From assembly GCA_026125285.1 (NCBI GenBank), contig JAHCLO010000003.1:166661-230660 (forward strand): 64,000 bases of DNA, read 5' to 3'. The first letter of the stretch is position 1. Every line of letters starts with the position of its first letter. Source of the DNA: Verrucomicrobiia bacterium. GTDB lineage: Bacteria; Verrucomicrobiota; Verrucomicrobiia; Limisphaerales; JADLHS01. The notes under the pieces were generated by a model. It saw only the letters and a list, made by a program, of their open reading frames with translations, ran no database searches and had not been told where the DNA came from. Below are positions 41,607 through 51,485 of this stretch, piece after piece. Position numbers and translations under genes: made by a program.

Positions 41607-43248
41607 CAGCAGTTCTCATTTTGACACGTTGCTGGGCAGAGCGTCGAACGAAGCTGGGGTGTGAAAGCCGGCAACGAATGACGTTACAGGATCGTTCCCT
41701 TTCTGTCACACAATTGTCACTGTACTTTTGGGTTCAGTACCGTCATTGCTGGTGGCGTGAACAACGCGCGCGCCTTCGATCAGCTCATCGAGCGGCTGCG
41801 CGGCGGCGCTGCGGAACTGCCAGACCGGCGCACGGGTGGCAACACCCAATACACCATGGCCGACATTGCCCTCGCGGCCTTCTCGGTGTTCTTCACTCAA
41901 TGCCCGTCGTTCCTCAGTTACCAACAGGGTCTGGAACAGGCCTGCGGCCGCAACAACGCCCGCTCACTCTTCCAGGTCGGACGCATCCCGAGCGACAATC
42001 ACATCCGCCAGACGCTTGATCCAGTCGCCCCGCAGCGCCTCTTCAGCCTGTTTGACGATCTCCAGCAAGCCTTCGCGCAAACGGGCGTGCTGGAGCAGAT
42101 GCGCGCTGTGGAAAACACCCGGCTCATCGCGCTGGACGCCACCTGGTATTTCTCCTCCCAGAACCTTTGCTACCCCAACTGTTCGTGCATCGAACCTGCC
42201 GACGGCAAAACCACCCACTTCCACAGCGCCATCACCCCGGTGCTCGTCAGTCCCGGGCACCGCCACGTCGTGCCGTTGCGCCCCGAGTTCATCACGCCGC
42301 AGGATGGGCAGGTCAAGCAGGACTGCGAAATCAACGCCGCCAAACGCTGGCTCGCCGCCCACGCCGAACGTTATGCCACCGGTTACGCCACCTTGCTGGG
42401 CGACGATCTCTACGCCCATCAACCCTTCTGCCGGCAGGTGCTCCGGCACAACTTCCACTTCCTGTTCACCTGCAAACCCGCCTCCCACGCCACGCTCTAT
42501 CAATGGATTGAAGGGCTGGAGCCGGGCCGGCTGCTGCACACCTTGAAGCTGCGGATCAAAGGCAAGTCCAACCACTGGGAACACCACCAGTATCGCTGGG
42601 CTAACGCCGTGCCGCTCACCGACCGCGACGATGCCCTGAAGGTCCACTGGTGCGAACTGACCATCACCGACGACGAGGGCAAGCAGTGCCACCGCAGCGC
42701 GTTTATCACCGACTGGCAGATCACGACGGACAACGTCGCCGGGCGGGTGGCCGCCGGGCGGGCGCGGTGGAAGATTGAGAACGAAAGCAACAACGTGCTC
42801 AAGAACCGGGGCTATCACCTGGAACACAACTTTGGGCACGGCAAGCAACACCTGTCCGCGCTGCTGGTGACGATGAATCTGCTGGCCTTCGGGCTGCACA
42901 CGTTGCTGGAACTGGCCGACGGGAACTACCGGCTGATCCGCGCCACCTTGGGGCGGCGGCAACGATTCTTTCAACATCTGGAAGCCCTCACCAGCTATCT
43001 GCACTTTGCGAGCTGGGAGAAACTGATGGATTTCATGCTGCGGGGCTTGGAAATAGGCCCGTACGCCATTCAAAAAAGCTGAATCCGGCAAGGCCGGGAG
43101 AAAACACGCCAGCAGGTCGTGCAGGCCGCGCATTGCCCAGATCGCCCGGCGCACCTGAAAAAAGCCCGCCGCCAGCCGCCGCCCCCACCTTCGCCTCCCA
43201 AAACTTCTTACTCCTGCTCTTCCCACCAACTCAAAACGAGAACTGCTG
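41607..43248 (+). mobile_element. Inner IS4-like insertion sequence with 18-bp terminal inverted repeats
   Basis: The left end CAGCAGTTCTCATTTTGA (41607-41624) and right end TCAAAACGAGAACTGCTG (43231-43248) are inverted copies with 17 of 18 matches. They enclose a single transposase gene. The element is 1642 bp. No target-site duplication is apparent. It is inserted in the extreme 3' end of the transposase gene of the outer element. Confidence 0.78.
41757..43082 (+). CDS. IS4-superfamily DDE transposase
   Basis: A 441-residue transposase that cuts and joins the ends of the inner IS. The DDE residues are visible as D in RLIALDATWYF, D in ATLLGDDLYAHQ and E in RARWKIENESNNVLKNRGYHLEHNFGHG, the last in the Y/R-x-x-E-x-x-N/K setting of IS4 enzymes. 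The N-terminal MADIALAAFSVFFTQCPSFLSYQQGLE and IPSDNHIRQTLDPV form the DNA-binding part. The start is GTG 41757. The gene appears intact and full length, so the copy may be active. A cysteine pair and a His (NLCYPNCSCIEPADGKTTHFHS) follow the first Asp, typical of this IS subgroup. Confidence 0.9.
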   Translation: MNNARAFDQLIERLRGGAAELPDRRTGGNTQYTMADIALAAFSVFFTQCPSFLSYQQGLEQACGRNNARSLFQVGRIPSDNHIRQTLDPVAPQRLFSLFDDLQQAFAQTGVLEQMRAVENTRLIALDATWYFSSQNLCYPNCSCIEPADGKTTHFHSAITPVLVSPGHRHVVPLRPEFITPQDGQVKQDCEINAAKRWLAAHAERYATGYATLLGDDLYAHQPFCRQVLRHNFHFLFTCKPASHATLYQWIEGLEPGRLLHTLKLRIKGKSNHWEHHQYRWANAVPLTDRDDALKVHWCELTITDDEGKQCHRSAFITDWQITTDNVAGRVAAGRARWKIENESNNVLKNRGYHLEHNFGHGKQHLSALLVTMNLLAFGLHTLLELADGNYRLIRATLGRRQRFFQHLEALTSYLHFASWEKLMDFMLRGLEIGPYAIQKS

Positions 43249-44710
43249 CAAGGTGGGTCAAAGTCGTCGTTTGAGCAGGAGTTTGGTTCTTTCGCGCGGG
43301 CGTCAGTGCTGCGTGCTGGCATCCGGTCTCCTGTCGCTGCGAGAGAGCATGGCCTTCAGGCTCACGTTGGGTGAGCCTTGGTGCCTCCGCCGTCAGTGGC
43401 GGCTGTAGCTGGAGCTGAGTGTATCGGTGTGCGCTGCAGCCGCTGAACCACGGAATCGGCTGGCCACAGAGCAGACTGCGATACAGTTGTTTGCGGAGCT
43501 CGTTCAGCTTCGTTAGGCCAAGACGAAAGGTCTTGCCGTGCAAAATGGCGAAGGCATGCAACAGGGTGAAGGCGATGAGCTTGATCCACAGCCACGCCAC
43601 CACGGCCGTCGGATGATGATGCGAGCAATGGGTCAGATGCTCGTGCTGGGTTAACTCGCCCAAAGCATGGTTCTCGATTTTCCAACGCAAATGTCCGATA
43701 TCCCGAATGGTGCCGCCATCATATCCGCCCAAATCCCCGGCCACGACCCAGATCCAGTTCTGTTCTTTTTCCTGCTTTTGCCATTCTCCTGCGACGCGTT
43801 GCCGTTCGGTCCAAGTCTCGCGGGCCCGGACTACCCGCACCGGATCGGGGTAGGTGTCGCTAAAGCGCAGCGCGTCCAAATCCCAAATCGCGACGCGCCG
43901 TCCATCCCGTTGCACTTGTTGAGCAGGCTTTCGGCCGCGGGTCAGGGCCAGAACTTCCTGATGAACTTCATAGCGCTCCTGTTTGAGGACGGCCACGACC
44001 GGCCAACCCAGTTCCGCCACCACCGTTTTCAGAAATGGTCCGTTGGCATACCAGGAGTCCACCACCACCGCGTCGAAGAATCTCGGACCATACCCCTTGC
44101 GCAAACGCCGCAACAAACGCAAGGCCACCGCACCTTCCTCCTCGCCCTGGCGCATCGGTTTGAAATCCAGAATCACGCTCCACTGCGGACCGCTTAACTG
44201 CGCATACACCTGTTTGTGATAGTACTGGGTCTTGTTGACTTCCTGGCCGTCGGCATTCTTACTGGTGATTTCCCGGCTCAAACAGTCGGCGCAGCAACGG
44301 TGGTCGCGGCAAAACTGCTCATTGGTGTCCAGACTGACCGTCAACAGGCCGTTGACTTTGCTGGCCTCAAAGGCTTTGCCGCGTTTGAGCTTGCGGTGGA
44401 TCCAGCTGGCGCCTCGGCGCAGTGGCTCCGGATCGAAGTGCTCGCTGACATAACCAAAAGTGTCGTGGCTGACCTTGTGCCGGTATCCCACCCAGCGCTG
44501 CCATTGCGGCAGGCCGGTTTCCGATTCCAATTGCAGAAAACTGGGAATGTGGGCCACCTCGCCCAAGACCAGGCTCAACCATACGGGCCGGGAGGCAATC
44601 TCAGGCCGGGGCCGGCCATCGGCGAAGGTGCCCGCCAACAAAGACAAATCGAGCCGCTTGTTCGCGTAGGTGACGAATTGGTTCAGTTGGGTAAAGTCGG
44701 CGCTACTCAC
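43208..44710 (-). CDS. DDE transposase of the outer IS, C-terminus replaced by inner IS sequence
   Basis: A 500-residue transposase. Candidate catalytic residues are D in LLTVSLDTNEQFC, D in FFDAVVVDSWYANGPF and E in IGHLRWKIENHALGELTQHEH. Start GTG 44710 overlaps the TGA of the preceding gene (GTGA coupling); the frame is open to 44779 inside that gene. The last 13 codons (AAVLVLSWWEEQE) are read from the terminal inverted repeat and interior of the inner IS and so are not native. The native tail was probably EKKENGLQL, found on the other side of the inner IS. As the change affects only the tail after the catalytic Glu, the protein might still be active. Confidence 0.85.
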   Translation of the reverse strand: MSSADFTQLNQFVTYANKRLDLSLLAGTFADGRPRPEIASRPVWLSLVLGEVAHIPSFLQLESETGLPQWQRWVGYRHKVSHDTFGYVSEHFDPEPLRRGASWIHRKLKRGKAFEASKVNGLLTVSLDTNEQFCRDHRCCADCLSREITSKNADGQEVNKTQYYHKQVYAQLSGPQWSVILDFKPMRQGEEEGAVALRLLRRLRKGYGPRFFDAVVVDSWYANGPFLKTVVAELGWPVVAVLKQERYEVHQEVLALTRGRKPAQQVQRDGRRVAIWDLDALRFSDTYPDPVRVVRARETWTERQRVAGEWQKQEKEQNWIWVVAGDLGGYDGGTIRDIGHLRWKIENHALGELTQHEHLTHCSHHHPTAVVAWLWIKLIAFTLLHAFAILHGKTFRLGLTKLNELRKQLYRSLLCGQPIPWFSGCSAHRYTQLQLQPPLTAEAPRLTQREPEGHALSQRQETGCQHAALTPARKNQTPAQTTTLTHLAAVLVLSWWEEQE

Positions 44711-45084
44711 TTTTTGAGGGAATCGTCGCGGCGGAGCAGTTCGGCGTTGATTTGCGAAAGCTCTTCCAATCCTTCCCAAAGTTCCTGATAGACCGCCACG
44801 CCGTGCTGGCCGTGCTGTTGTTGAGCCGGGGTTTTGAGCAGGAACTTCAGCACGTTGCCTTTGGTCAGGCCGCTCACCAGGTAGTAAAAGGGGCCGTGTT
44901 TCTTTCCGTGGGCACAGGCGCAGTTGGCCTTGCCACAGGTGGTGAAGCGTTCGACATAGGAAGCCCGCAGGAAATCCGGCGGGACGACCAGTTGGCGCAA
45001 CAGCGCGGCCTTGCTCTGACGCAAGGCCAGAGTGGAGGTGCGGCGGAAATGGAATATCTTAGCCAGCAAACAGGAGAAGACCAC
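44707..45084 (-). CDS. DUF6788-like accessory protein of the outer IS
   Basis: A small protein of about 125 residues if translated from GTG 45084; the frame is open to 45336 into the neighbouring gene and the start is uncertain. The conserved core is YVERFTTCGKANCACAHGKKHGPFYYLVSG, the Cys-x-K-x-N-C-x-C-A-x-G-x-x-H-G-P-Y/F-Y-Y-L pattern of DUF6788-type proteins often encoded just before transposases. The Cys/His residues may bind zinc. The C-terminus (VAVYQELWEGLEELSQINAELLRRDDSLKK) is a coiled coil and may pair with the transposase. The stop overlaps the transposase start. Confidence 0.7.
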   Translation of the reverse strand: MVFSCLLAKIFHFRRTSTLALRQSKAALLRQLVVPPDFLRASYVERFTTCGKANCACAHGKKHGPFYYLVSGLTKGNVLKFLLKTPAQQQHGQHGVAVYQELWEGLEELSQINAELLRRDDSLKK

Positions 45085-45170
45085 AAAGCCGCCGCCTTTG
45101 GCAGAAAAAAGCAGAAAAAAGCAGCATAGCCATTTACCGCCGGCCGTAACCCGGGTGGTGGATTGCCCGA

Positions 45171-48100
45171 TCAATTGTCCGCCCGCACGCGGAAGAATTG
45201 CATCGGCTCCCCGGCAACGGGGACCGGAAGCTGAATCAGCGCGTTGCTGCCGACTACGCCGCTGCCGAAAGGCACCCAGTCCACGAGATTCGTTGAACCC
45301 AGGAGTTGATAGCGGACGCCCGAATAGCCGTGCCATCCAAAGAAGAGATGAGCCGCTCGGATCGTGGCCGTGACATGCGGCGCGATGGTGTCCACCGCCA
45401 GGAAATCTTGATTCGTGAGCGTCGTCGTAACGGCGGCATAACTCCTGGACCGGGGCACGAACATGAGTCCTTCTTTGGCCGGCGTGAGGGTCAAGTGTGA
45501 TCCGGCAACGAAGCCAACGCGGTAATGTCCGTTGGCATCGCTGACCGCCGGCGAAAGTCCGATGTCTTGGAGCAAGACCCCTGGCACCGGTTGCCCTTGG
45601 GCGTCCATGATCGTTCCTTCAATAGTGGGCAGCGCGAGGATAAACATGCTGGTATAAACCTGCGACATCGGTCGCCCGTAGAAGTCCTCGATGTCCGGGC
45701 CGACGCGGAGGGTGTATTCGCCCGGTTCGGTGAGCAGGCCATCCAGGATTCGGAAACGGTCGGGCGCGATGAGCGAGCGCGTCAGGTTGGTGCCGAACAG
45801 CGTCCGGCTGGGAGTCGTGATGGTGTAATCCGCGCCGGAGAATGAAGCGGAATTGACCGGCAGGTTGAAGGCAACTTCAATGCTGTTCACCGCGTTGGAA
45901 ACCACCCCGGCCGGTGATTGCGAAATCACCTGCAACGTTTCCACTGCGGAGGAGACCAACACCGAACCATCCTCGCCCCACGCGAAGCCTTCGCCGCCAA
46001 AGGCGGACAGCCGGCCGGTGAACCGATTGGCGGGGTCGCTGGTTCGATAATAAATCGCGATCCGCCCTCCACCCCCGCCGCCACCACCGAACCATTCGCC
46101 CGTGCCGCCGTCCGCGGTGATTTGACCGGTGCCGTTGAATGCTCCCGCCGTCACCCAGAGGCTGCCGCCGGAACCGCCGCCGGCACTGTCCTGCCAACCG
46201 GCTTGGCCGTCGGCACTGAGCCGGCCATTCACGGTGAGCGTGCCTCCAACGCGAAGTCGGAGCGCACCACCACCCACCGAACCGTCAGGTGCCGGGCCAA
46301 ATCCGAAGCCGCCGCCACTGCCACGCTCGGAGGGTTGCGTCAATGATCCGTAGGGAAATCCACCCAGCATCGTCGCCGACGCGCCCCCGGCACCGCCATG
46401 ACCGGCACCGCTGCCGAATTCATCGGAGGAGAATCCCGCTCCTGCACCCTGCCCTTGGGCGAATCCCTGTCCGTCCACGGAAACCGCGCCGTTGGCCGCG
46501 ATGACCGCATTGCTGTAAACGATCAAATCAAGGTTGGTGGCGGATGCCGAACCGGTCAGGCTGCCATGTGGATCCACTCGCAGATCAGTCACCGCCAGAT
46601 AGGCGGCTATCGGCGCCACCACGCCTCCGTTTTTCACGGTCAACCCGATGTTGGCGATGTTCTGCAGCGGAGTCGTCATGCCTGGCCAGCCGCCGTTGTC
46701 CACGAGCACGCGCGCAAGCGGCAGGCTGTTGGTCTTGAAGTAGATCGTGCCCGCCCCGCCTGCGCCGCCACCACCGAGGCCGCCCCAAGCTCGCATCGCG
46801 CCGACAAACTGGTTGGTGGAACAAGCAATCGCAATTCGCCCGCCTCCGCCCCCGCCGCCCACCCCATTGCCATCGCCGCCGCAGGCGGAGATAATGCCCG
46901 AGCCGGCCAGTGTGCCAATGTCCAACGAAATGGAACCACCCGCACCACCGCCGCCGTGTTGGTAGATGCCGTGGCCGCCATCCGCAGAAATGCGCCCATC
47001 CAAGTGGAGCGCCGCCGCCGTGAGCCGAACGATCCCTCCACCCGCACCCGCGCTGCTTGCGGGATTGCCACCGCCGCCGCTGCCCGGAAAACCACCGCTG
47101 CCAGTGTAAGGGAAGAGCACAACCCCATTGGCGTTTCCACCAGGTGCGCCACCATCGCTTGGCGCACCCGGCCCGCCGTGCCCCCCGCCACCGCCGGTGT
47201 AACCGTAGGTTGCGGAAGTGCGGCTCGACCCGGCGCCCAGACCCTGACCCGGCGCAAAACCGGCGCGATCCGCAATGATGCCGCCGCCCGCTTCAATTGT
47301 CGCCGTGCCTCTGGCGATGTTCACAAACTGGTTGGCTGCTGCCAACCAGCCATTGGAAGCGACCAGCAAATTGCGGATGGAAGTGTACTGCGAGGGGAAA
47401 GTAGCTATGGCGCCGTCTCGGATGATGATGTCAAATGACCCGCTGTCGGATACCAGCGTATTGGTCCCCGGACGACCTCCGTTGTCAGCCAGAATGTGGT
47501 CCGGGTCGCTCCGGTTGTTTGAGGTGAGGTAAATGGTTCCGGCGCCGCCGAAGCGCATTGGATTCGTCGAGCCACTGGCCCCGCCCCAAGCCGTGTAGGT
47601 GCCCGTGAAGTGGTTGCTGCCAAAGGTGCTGCTGGTCACGCGCACCGCGATGCGTCCGCCGCCCCCGCCCCCGCCGCCGGGATTGCTGCCCGCGCCGCCG
47701 TTTGCAGAGATGAACCCCGAACCGGAAAGTCCGCCGACGGTCAGCCAGACGCTGCCACCCGCACCGCCGCCACCGTTAAGACTGATGGCGGTTTCGCCGT
47801 CCGCCGAGATCCTGCCGTCCAAATACAACCAGCCCGCAACGCTCAACCGGACGACTCCTCCACCCGCACCGCCTGCCGGAGTGCCACTGCCAAGACCGCC
47901 GCCACTACCCGGCATGGTCGGGGAAGCCGCCAAGTCGTAGGCATTTCCCCCTCCAGCGGTGTGGCTGGCCGCTCCGTAGCCACCATGACCAGCACCGCTG
48001 CCAGTGCCAGACTGTGATGCCCTGCCTGCTCCGTGGCCTTGACTCGGCCCATAACCAGTGCCATCGGCAATAATACCGCCGCTGGCCAGCACAGTGGCGT

Positions 48101-51100
48101 TGCTGGCAGTCACGAGTTGATTCGTCAGGAGAAGCCACCCATTCGTTCCGACCTCTAGATTTCGGAACGAGTACGAGCCATTGCGAGACAACACTCCGCC
48201 CTCGCGGACCGTTAAATCAACAACGCCGGAATCGCTGAACAAGGTGTTTGTGCCCTTCCGACCACCATTGTCCACCCACACCTGCGCAACCGTATCGCTG
48301 GTTGCCTTCCGATAGATCGTGCCGGCGCCGGCGAATCCGTGGGGGTTGGAAGGACCGCTGGCACCGCCGAAAGTCTGGATGCTGCCAGTGAAGGCGTTGC
48401 TTTGATAATGAACGGCAATGCGCCCGCCACCTCCTCCGCCGCCCGCATTGAAACCCGCGCCGCCGTGGGCGCTGATGCGGCCCGAACCTGAGAATGCGCC
48501 CACCGTAAGCCAGATGCTGCCGCCGGAGCCGCCGCCCGCTGAACTCAGTCCCAAGGTCCCGGATCCGAGCCTGCCAGCAGCGCCGTTCGCCGAGATTTCA
48601 CCGTCCAAGTGCAGTTCGCCGGTGACATTGAGCCGGATGATTCCACCACCCGCGCCGCCGATGGCAAGATTGCCCGAGGCAGAACCGCCGCCGCTTCCGG
48701 CGGCCAGGGATTGCGCGGCGATGCCATGAGCAGCACTGCCAGTAGCCGTCCCCACCCGGATGCCGTTGCCGCCATGGCCCGCGCCGCTCGCCGTGCCCGG
48801 CATACCCGCGCCCGGTCCGCTGCCCGCCGGCGAACCCGCGCCGTCGGCAGTCAGCAATGCTCCGGGTTCAACCACCACGTTGCCATTGATCGTCAGCGCG
48901 CTGGTCTGGTTCGAGAACGTCAACCGGCCATTCGCGGCAATTAAAAGCCCGGCCAGCGATACCTGATAAGGCGCGGGAACTATGACCCCGTTGCCGATGG
49001 TCAGATGATATGACCCACTGCTCCCGACCAACGCCGTGGCGCCGGTTCGCCCGGCGTTTTCCAAAACAACCTGGCCGGTCGGACTGTGGTTGGCTTTCGT
49101 ATAAACCGTGCCGGCCCCGCCCCACGCAGCGCCACCGCCTCCGTGGGCGGTGATGGCGCCGGAAAAAAGATTCGTGGCGTAAGTGACGGCAATGCGACCA
49201 CCGGCGCCGCCGCCGCCGTGGTTATTGCCGCCACCACCGTTGGCGGTGATGCTGCCCGAACCGGTCAACCGGCCCAGGCTCAACCACACACTCCCACCGG
49301 AACCACCGCCGCAGTTGAGGCCGGGAGCATCCTGCCCGTTCGCTGAGATCCGGCCATCCAGCAGCAATGTTCCCGCAACATTGAGCCGAATCGCGCCGCC
49401 GCCAGCGCCACCGGTTTCACGCAGGACACTCGCTCCGCCACTGCCGATCTCCGTGGGCTGGGACAGGCTTGACCCATAAGCGATCCCACCCGCGGCCTCG
49501 CCGGCGCCGGCGCCGCCGATACCGCCATAGCCCGCTCCACCGCCCGTAGCCCCATAGAGCGTTGAGTTTGTGGTTCGTCCATAACCAAGTCCGCGGCCCC
49601 CACGATTGCCGCTTCCATCGGCGTGAAGGACGCCGCCGGCTTGAATGGTGGCGTTGCTCAAGACTGTGATGGGGATGGCTTGCGCATTTGTCACCAGCAG
49701 TGTCGCATTGGTAGTGATGAGCAGATGGCGAATCATCATCGCGCTGGTTGCCGGCCAGTGCAACGTGGCGCCCCCGGTCACACCAAGGTTTGCCTGGTTT
49801 GAGGTGAAACTGCCCAAGGTGGTGTTTGTGCCCATCACACCGCCGTTATCCACAATCACGGAATCCTGGAACGGCGTAGATTCTCTGATGAAAACAGTCC
49901 CCGCTCCACCGCGGGATGTGCCGCCATCGCCACCGTGGGCGGTCAGGCTTCCGGCAAATCCATTGGTCACCGGCTGCGTGTAATGCACGGCGACCCGGCC
50001 ACCGCCACCGCCGCCACCGAGACCGTTGCCGGCCCCGCCGTTGGCAGAAATGACGCCCGATCCGTTCAGCGCGCCTACGGTAATCCAAACGCTCCCGCCC
50101 GAACCACCTCCGCTGTGCGGCGCCAGGCCTTCCGTACCATTGGCAGCGATGTCGCCGTCCAACCAAAGCGTGCCGGTCACGTTGAGCCGGATGGCTCCGC
50201 CACCCGCACCGCCGGCGTTGGCATTGCCATTTCCCCTGCCGCCGCCGCTGCCGAGCACCTGTGGTTGAACCAGGACGCCGTGTGAATTGCCTCCATTGGC
50301 GCCAGTTCCGCTCGCGGCGCCAAATCCGCCGTGACCACCCCCGCCGCCGGTGATGCCAAACGCGCCCGGACTTGAAGTGCCGCCCGCGCCAGCCCCTTGC
50401 CCGCTTGGCAATCCAGTCCCATTGGCCAGGATTCCCCCGCTGGACGCGATCGTGGCCTCGCCGGTAACCGATAACGTCTGGTTGGTGACAATGAACCAAC
50501 TGTTGGACGCAATGAGGAGATGGCGGATGGATTGGGCATTGACGGCCGTTGTCTTGGCGCCCGCACGCAGGGTGAGATCAAACGGATCGGGCGCAGCCAA
50601 GGGCGTGTGGGCGCCGGACCTCCCGCCATTGTCCACCAGCAAATGCCCCACTGGCTGGCTCAAATTGCGTGTGTAAATCGTCCCTGCCCCACCAGTGACG
50701 AATCCCGTCCCGGCTTGCGCGGTAGTAGTTCCGGAGAACGAATTTGTCGTGAAGTAAGTCGCAATGCGCCCGCCGCCGCCGCCCCCGCCGTGAATCGGTT
50801 CGCCCGCGCCACCGTTTGCGGAAAGCGAACCCGTTCCGGAGATCGTTTGTGCCGAGAGCCACACGCTTCCGCCCGAGCCGCCGCCCGCGCGGGAGTTGGT
50901 CGCGTTCGCACCGTTGGCAGTAATGCTGCCATCAATTCGCAGTGTGCCGCCCACGACCAGTCTGACCACGCCGCCACCCTTCCCACCGGCCCCGCCGGCG
51001 CCGGTGCCACCGGTGCTGCCTAGGGCCGTCGGCTCGAGGATTGAGCCGTAAACTCCGCCGCTGGTCGTGTTGCTTGAACCCAGTCCGCCCAGACCGCCGT

Positions 51101-51485
51101 GACCTGCGCCACTGCCACTGGCCGGACTGCCCCGCGAAGAACCACTGCCCGGTCCCAAGCCGGCATCATATCCGCGAGCGTCCACATCTATCGTGCCGCC
51201 CGCAGCAATGGAAACATCGGCGGCGACGGCGAGATTGAGTCCCATGGAATCCTGCGGGTGGGTAAGCGTGCCGCCATTGAGGATTTGCAGGCTGGCAAAG
51301 GTATGCGCGCCATCCACGGTGAGCGTGCAGTTGGTGACCACAAGGTCCAGGCCATCGTAGTTCGTGTCGGTGGCACTGATGATTGTGTCGGTGGTGAATA
51401 TGGTCGCCTGAACTGAAAGGGCGAGGGTTGAGTATCCTGTGAGCCAGAGGATCAATCGCAGCGTGGAACCCCGGGAAGTTTTCAT
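45171..51485 (-). CDS. Giant secreted Gly-rich protein with seven tandem repeats
   Basis: A 2104-residue exported protein. The signal peptide is in MKTSRGSTLRLILWLTGYSTLALSVQA. From about residue 30 to 1850 come seven repeats of about 261 residues (roughly 785 bp each). Every one has, in order, a beta-helix-like strand pair (LVVTNCTLTVDGAHTFASLQI type), a Gly/Ser run (GAGHGGLGG), GAGGGxxRLxVxGTLxLDGxIxANG, GGGSGGSVW, GxGxIxANGGxG, GGGGGGGRIAV, and GGAGTIYxK followed by VDNGG. The repeats have diverged, so duplication is old. The last 250 residues hold a Big-like domain (SPAGVVSNAVNSIEVAFNLPV), a carboxypeptidase-regulatory-like domain (IEGTIMDAQGQPVPGVLLQDIGL) and a C-terminus YQLLGSTNLVDWVPFGSG...FFRVRADN typical of this phylum. 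Probably a surface fibre or adhesin. There is no visible autotransporter barrel or sorting tag. Confidence 0.88.
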   Translation of the reverse strand: MKTSRGSTLRLILWLTGYSTLALSVQATIFTTDTIISATDTNYDGLDLVVTNCTLTVDGAHTFASLQILNGGTLTHPQDSMGLNLAVAADVSIAAGGTIDVDARGYDAGLGPGSGSSRGSPASGSGAGHGGLGGLGSSNTTSGGVYGSILEPTALGSTGGTGAGGAGGKGGGVVRLVVGGTLRIDGSITANGANATNSRAGGGSGGSVWLSAQTISGTGSLSANGGAGEPIHGGGGGGGRIATYFTTNSFSGTTTAQAGTGFVTGGAGTIYTRNLSQPVGHLLVDNGGRSGAHTPLAAPDPFDLTLRAGAKTTAVNAQSIRHLLIASNSWFIVTNQTLSVTGEATIASSGGILANGTGLPSGQGAGAGGTSSPGAFGITGGGGGHGGFGAASGTGANGGNSHGVLVQPQVLGSGGGRGNGNANAGGAGGGAIRLNVTGTLWLDGDIAANGTEGLAPHSGGGSGGSVWITVGALNGSGVISANGGAGNGLGGGGGGGRVAVHYTQPVTNGFAGSLTAHGGDGGTSRGGAGTVFIRESTPFQDSVIVDNGGVMGTNTTLGSFTSNQANLGVTGGATLHWPATSAMMIRHLLITTNATLLVTNAQAIPITVLSNATIQAGGVLHADGSGNRGGRGLGYGRTTNSTLYGATGGGAGYGGIGGAGAGEAAGGIAYGSSLSQPTEIGSGGASVLRETGGAGGGAIRLNVAGTLLLDGRISANGQDAPGLNCGGGSGGSVWLSLGRLTGSGSITANGGGGNNHGGGGAGGRIAVTYATNLFSGAITAHGGGGAAWGGAGTVYTKANHSPTGQVVLENAGRTGATALVGSSGSYHLTIGNGVIVPAPYQVSLAGLLIAANGRLTFSNQTSALTINGNVVVEPGALLTADGAGSPAGSGPGAGMPGTASGAGHGGNGIRVGTATGSAAHGIAAQSLAAGSGGGSASGNLAIGGAGGGIIRLNVTGELHLDGEISANGAAGRLGSGTLGLSSAGGGSGGSIWLTVGAFSGSGRISAHGGAGFNAGGGGGGGRIAVHYQSNAFTGSIQTFGGASGPSNPHGFAGAGTIYRKATSDTVAQVWVDNGGRKGTNTLFSDSGVVDLTVREGGVLSRNGSYSFRNLEVGTNGWLLLTNQLVTASNATVLASGGIIADGTGYGPSQGHGAGRASQSGTGSGAGHGGYGAASHTAGGGNAYDLAASPTMPGSGGGLGSGTPAGGAGGGVVRLSVAGWLYLDGRISADGETAISLNGGGGAGGSVWLTVGGLSGSGFISANGGAGSNPGGGGGGGGRIAVRVTSSTFGSNHFTGTYTAWGGASGSTNPMRFGGAGTIYLTSNNRSDPDHILADNGGRPGTNTLVSDSGSFDIIIRDGAIATFPSQYTSIRNLLVASNGWLAAANQFVNIARGTATIEAGGGIIADRAGFAPGQGLGAGSSRTSATYGYTGGGGGHGGPGAPSDGGAPGGNANGVVLFPYTGSGGFPGSGGGGNPASSAGAGGGIVRLTAAALHLDGRISADGGHGIYQHGGGGAGGSISLDIGTLAGSGIISACGGDGNGVGGGGGGGRIAIACSTNQFVGAMRAWGGLGGGGAGGAGTIYFKTNSLPLARVLVDNGGWPGMTTPLQNIANIGLTVKNGGVVAPIAAYLAVTDLRVDPHGSLTGSASATNLDLIVYSNAVIAANGAVSVDGQGFAQGQGAGAGFSSDEFGSGAGHGGAGGASATMLGGFPYGSLTQPSERGSGGGFGFGPAPDGSVGGGALRLRVGGTLTVNGRLSADGQAGWQDSAGGGSGGSLWVTAGAFNGTGQITADGGTGEWFGGGGGGGGRIAIYYRTSDPANRFTGRLSAFGGEGFAWGEDGSVLVSSAVETLQVISQSPAGVVSNAVNSIEVAFNLPVNSASFSGADYTITTPSRTLFGTNLTRSLIAPDRFRILDGLLTEPGEYTLRVGPDIEDFYGRPMSQVYTSMFILALPTIEGTIMDAQGQPVPGVLLQDIGLSPAVSDANGHYRVGFVAGSHLTLTPAKEGLMFVPRSRSYAAVTTTLTNQDFLAVDTIAPHVTATIRAAHLFFGWHGYSGVRYQLLGSTNLVDWVPFGSGVVGSNALIQLPVPVAGEPMQFFRVRADN

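Larger units (their letters stand above)
41547..45152. mobile_element. Outer insertion sequence (DUF6788-like orfA plus DDE transposase), split by an inner IS
   Basis: The minus-strand transposase gene at 43208-44710 and the small gene upstream of it belong to one element. Its transposase reading frame is interrupted at 43249 by the end of the inner IS. Joining minus-strand base 43249 to 41606 restores the frame and gives the tail THLEKKENGLQL and a stop. Possible ends are GGGTTAC at 41547-41553 and its complement GTAACCC at 45146-45152. The bounds are tentative because only 7 bp plus scattered matches support them, and no target duplication is visible. Confidence 0.5.

Noticed and set aside
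46398..47438. Long + strand ORFs (up to 346 codons) opposite the giant Gly-rich protein
   Set aside because: GGN glycine codons read antisense as NCC (Ala/Pro/Thr/Ser); low-complexity shadow, not a gene.
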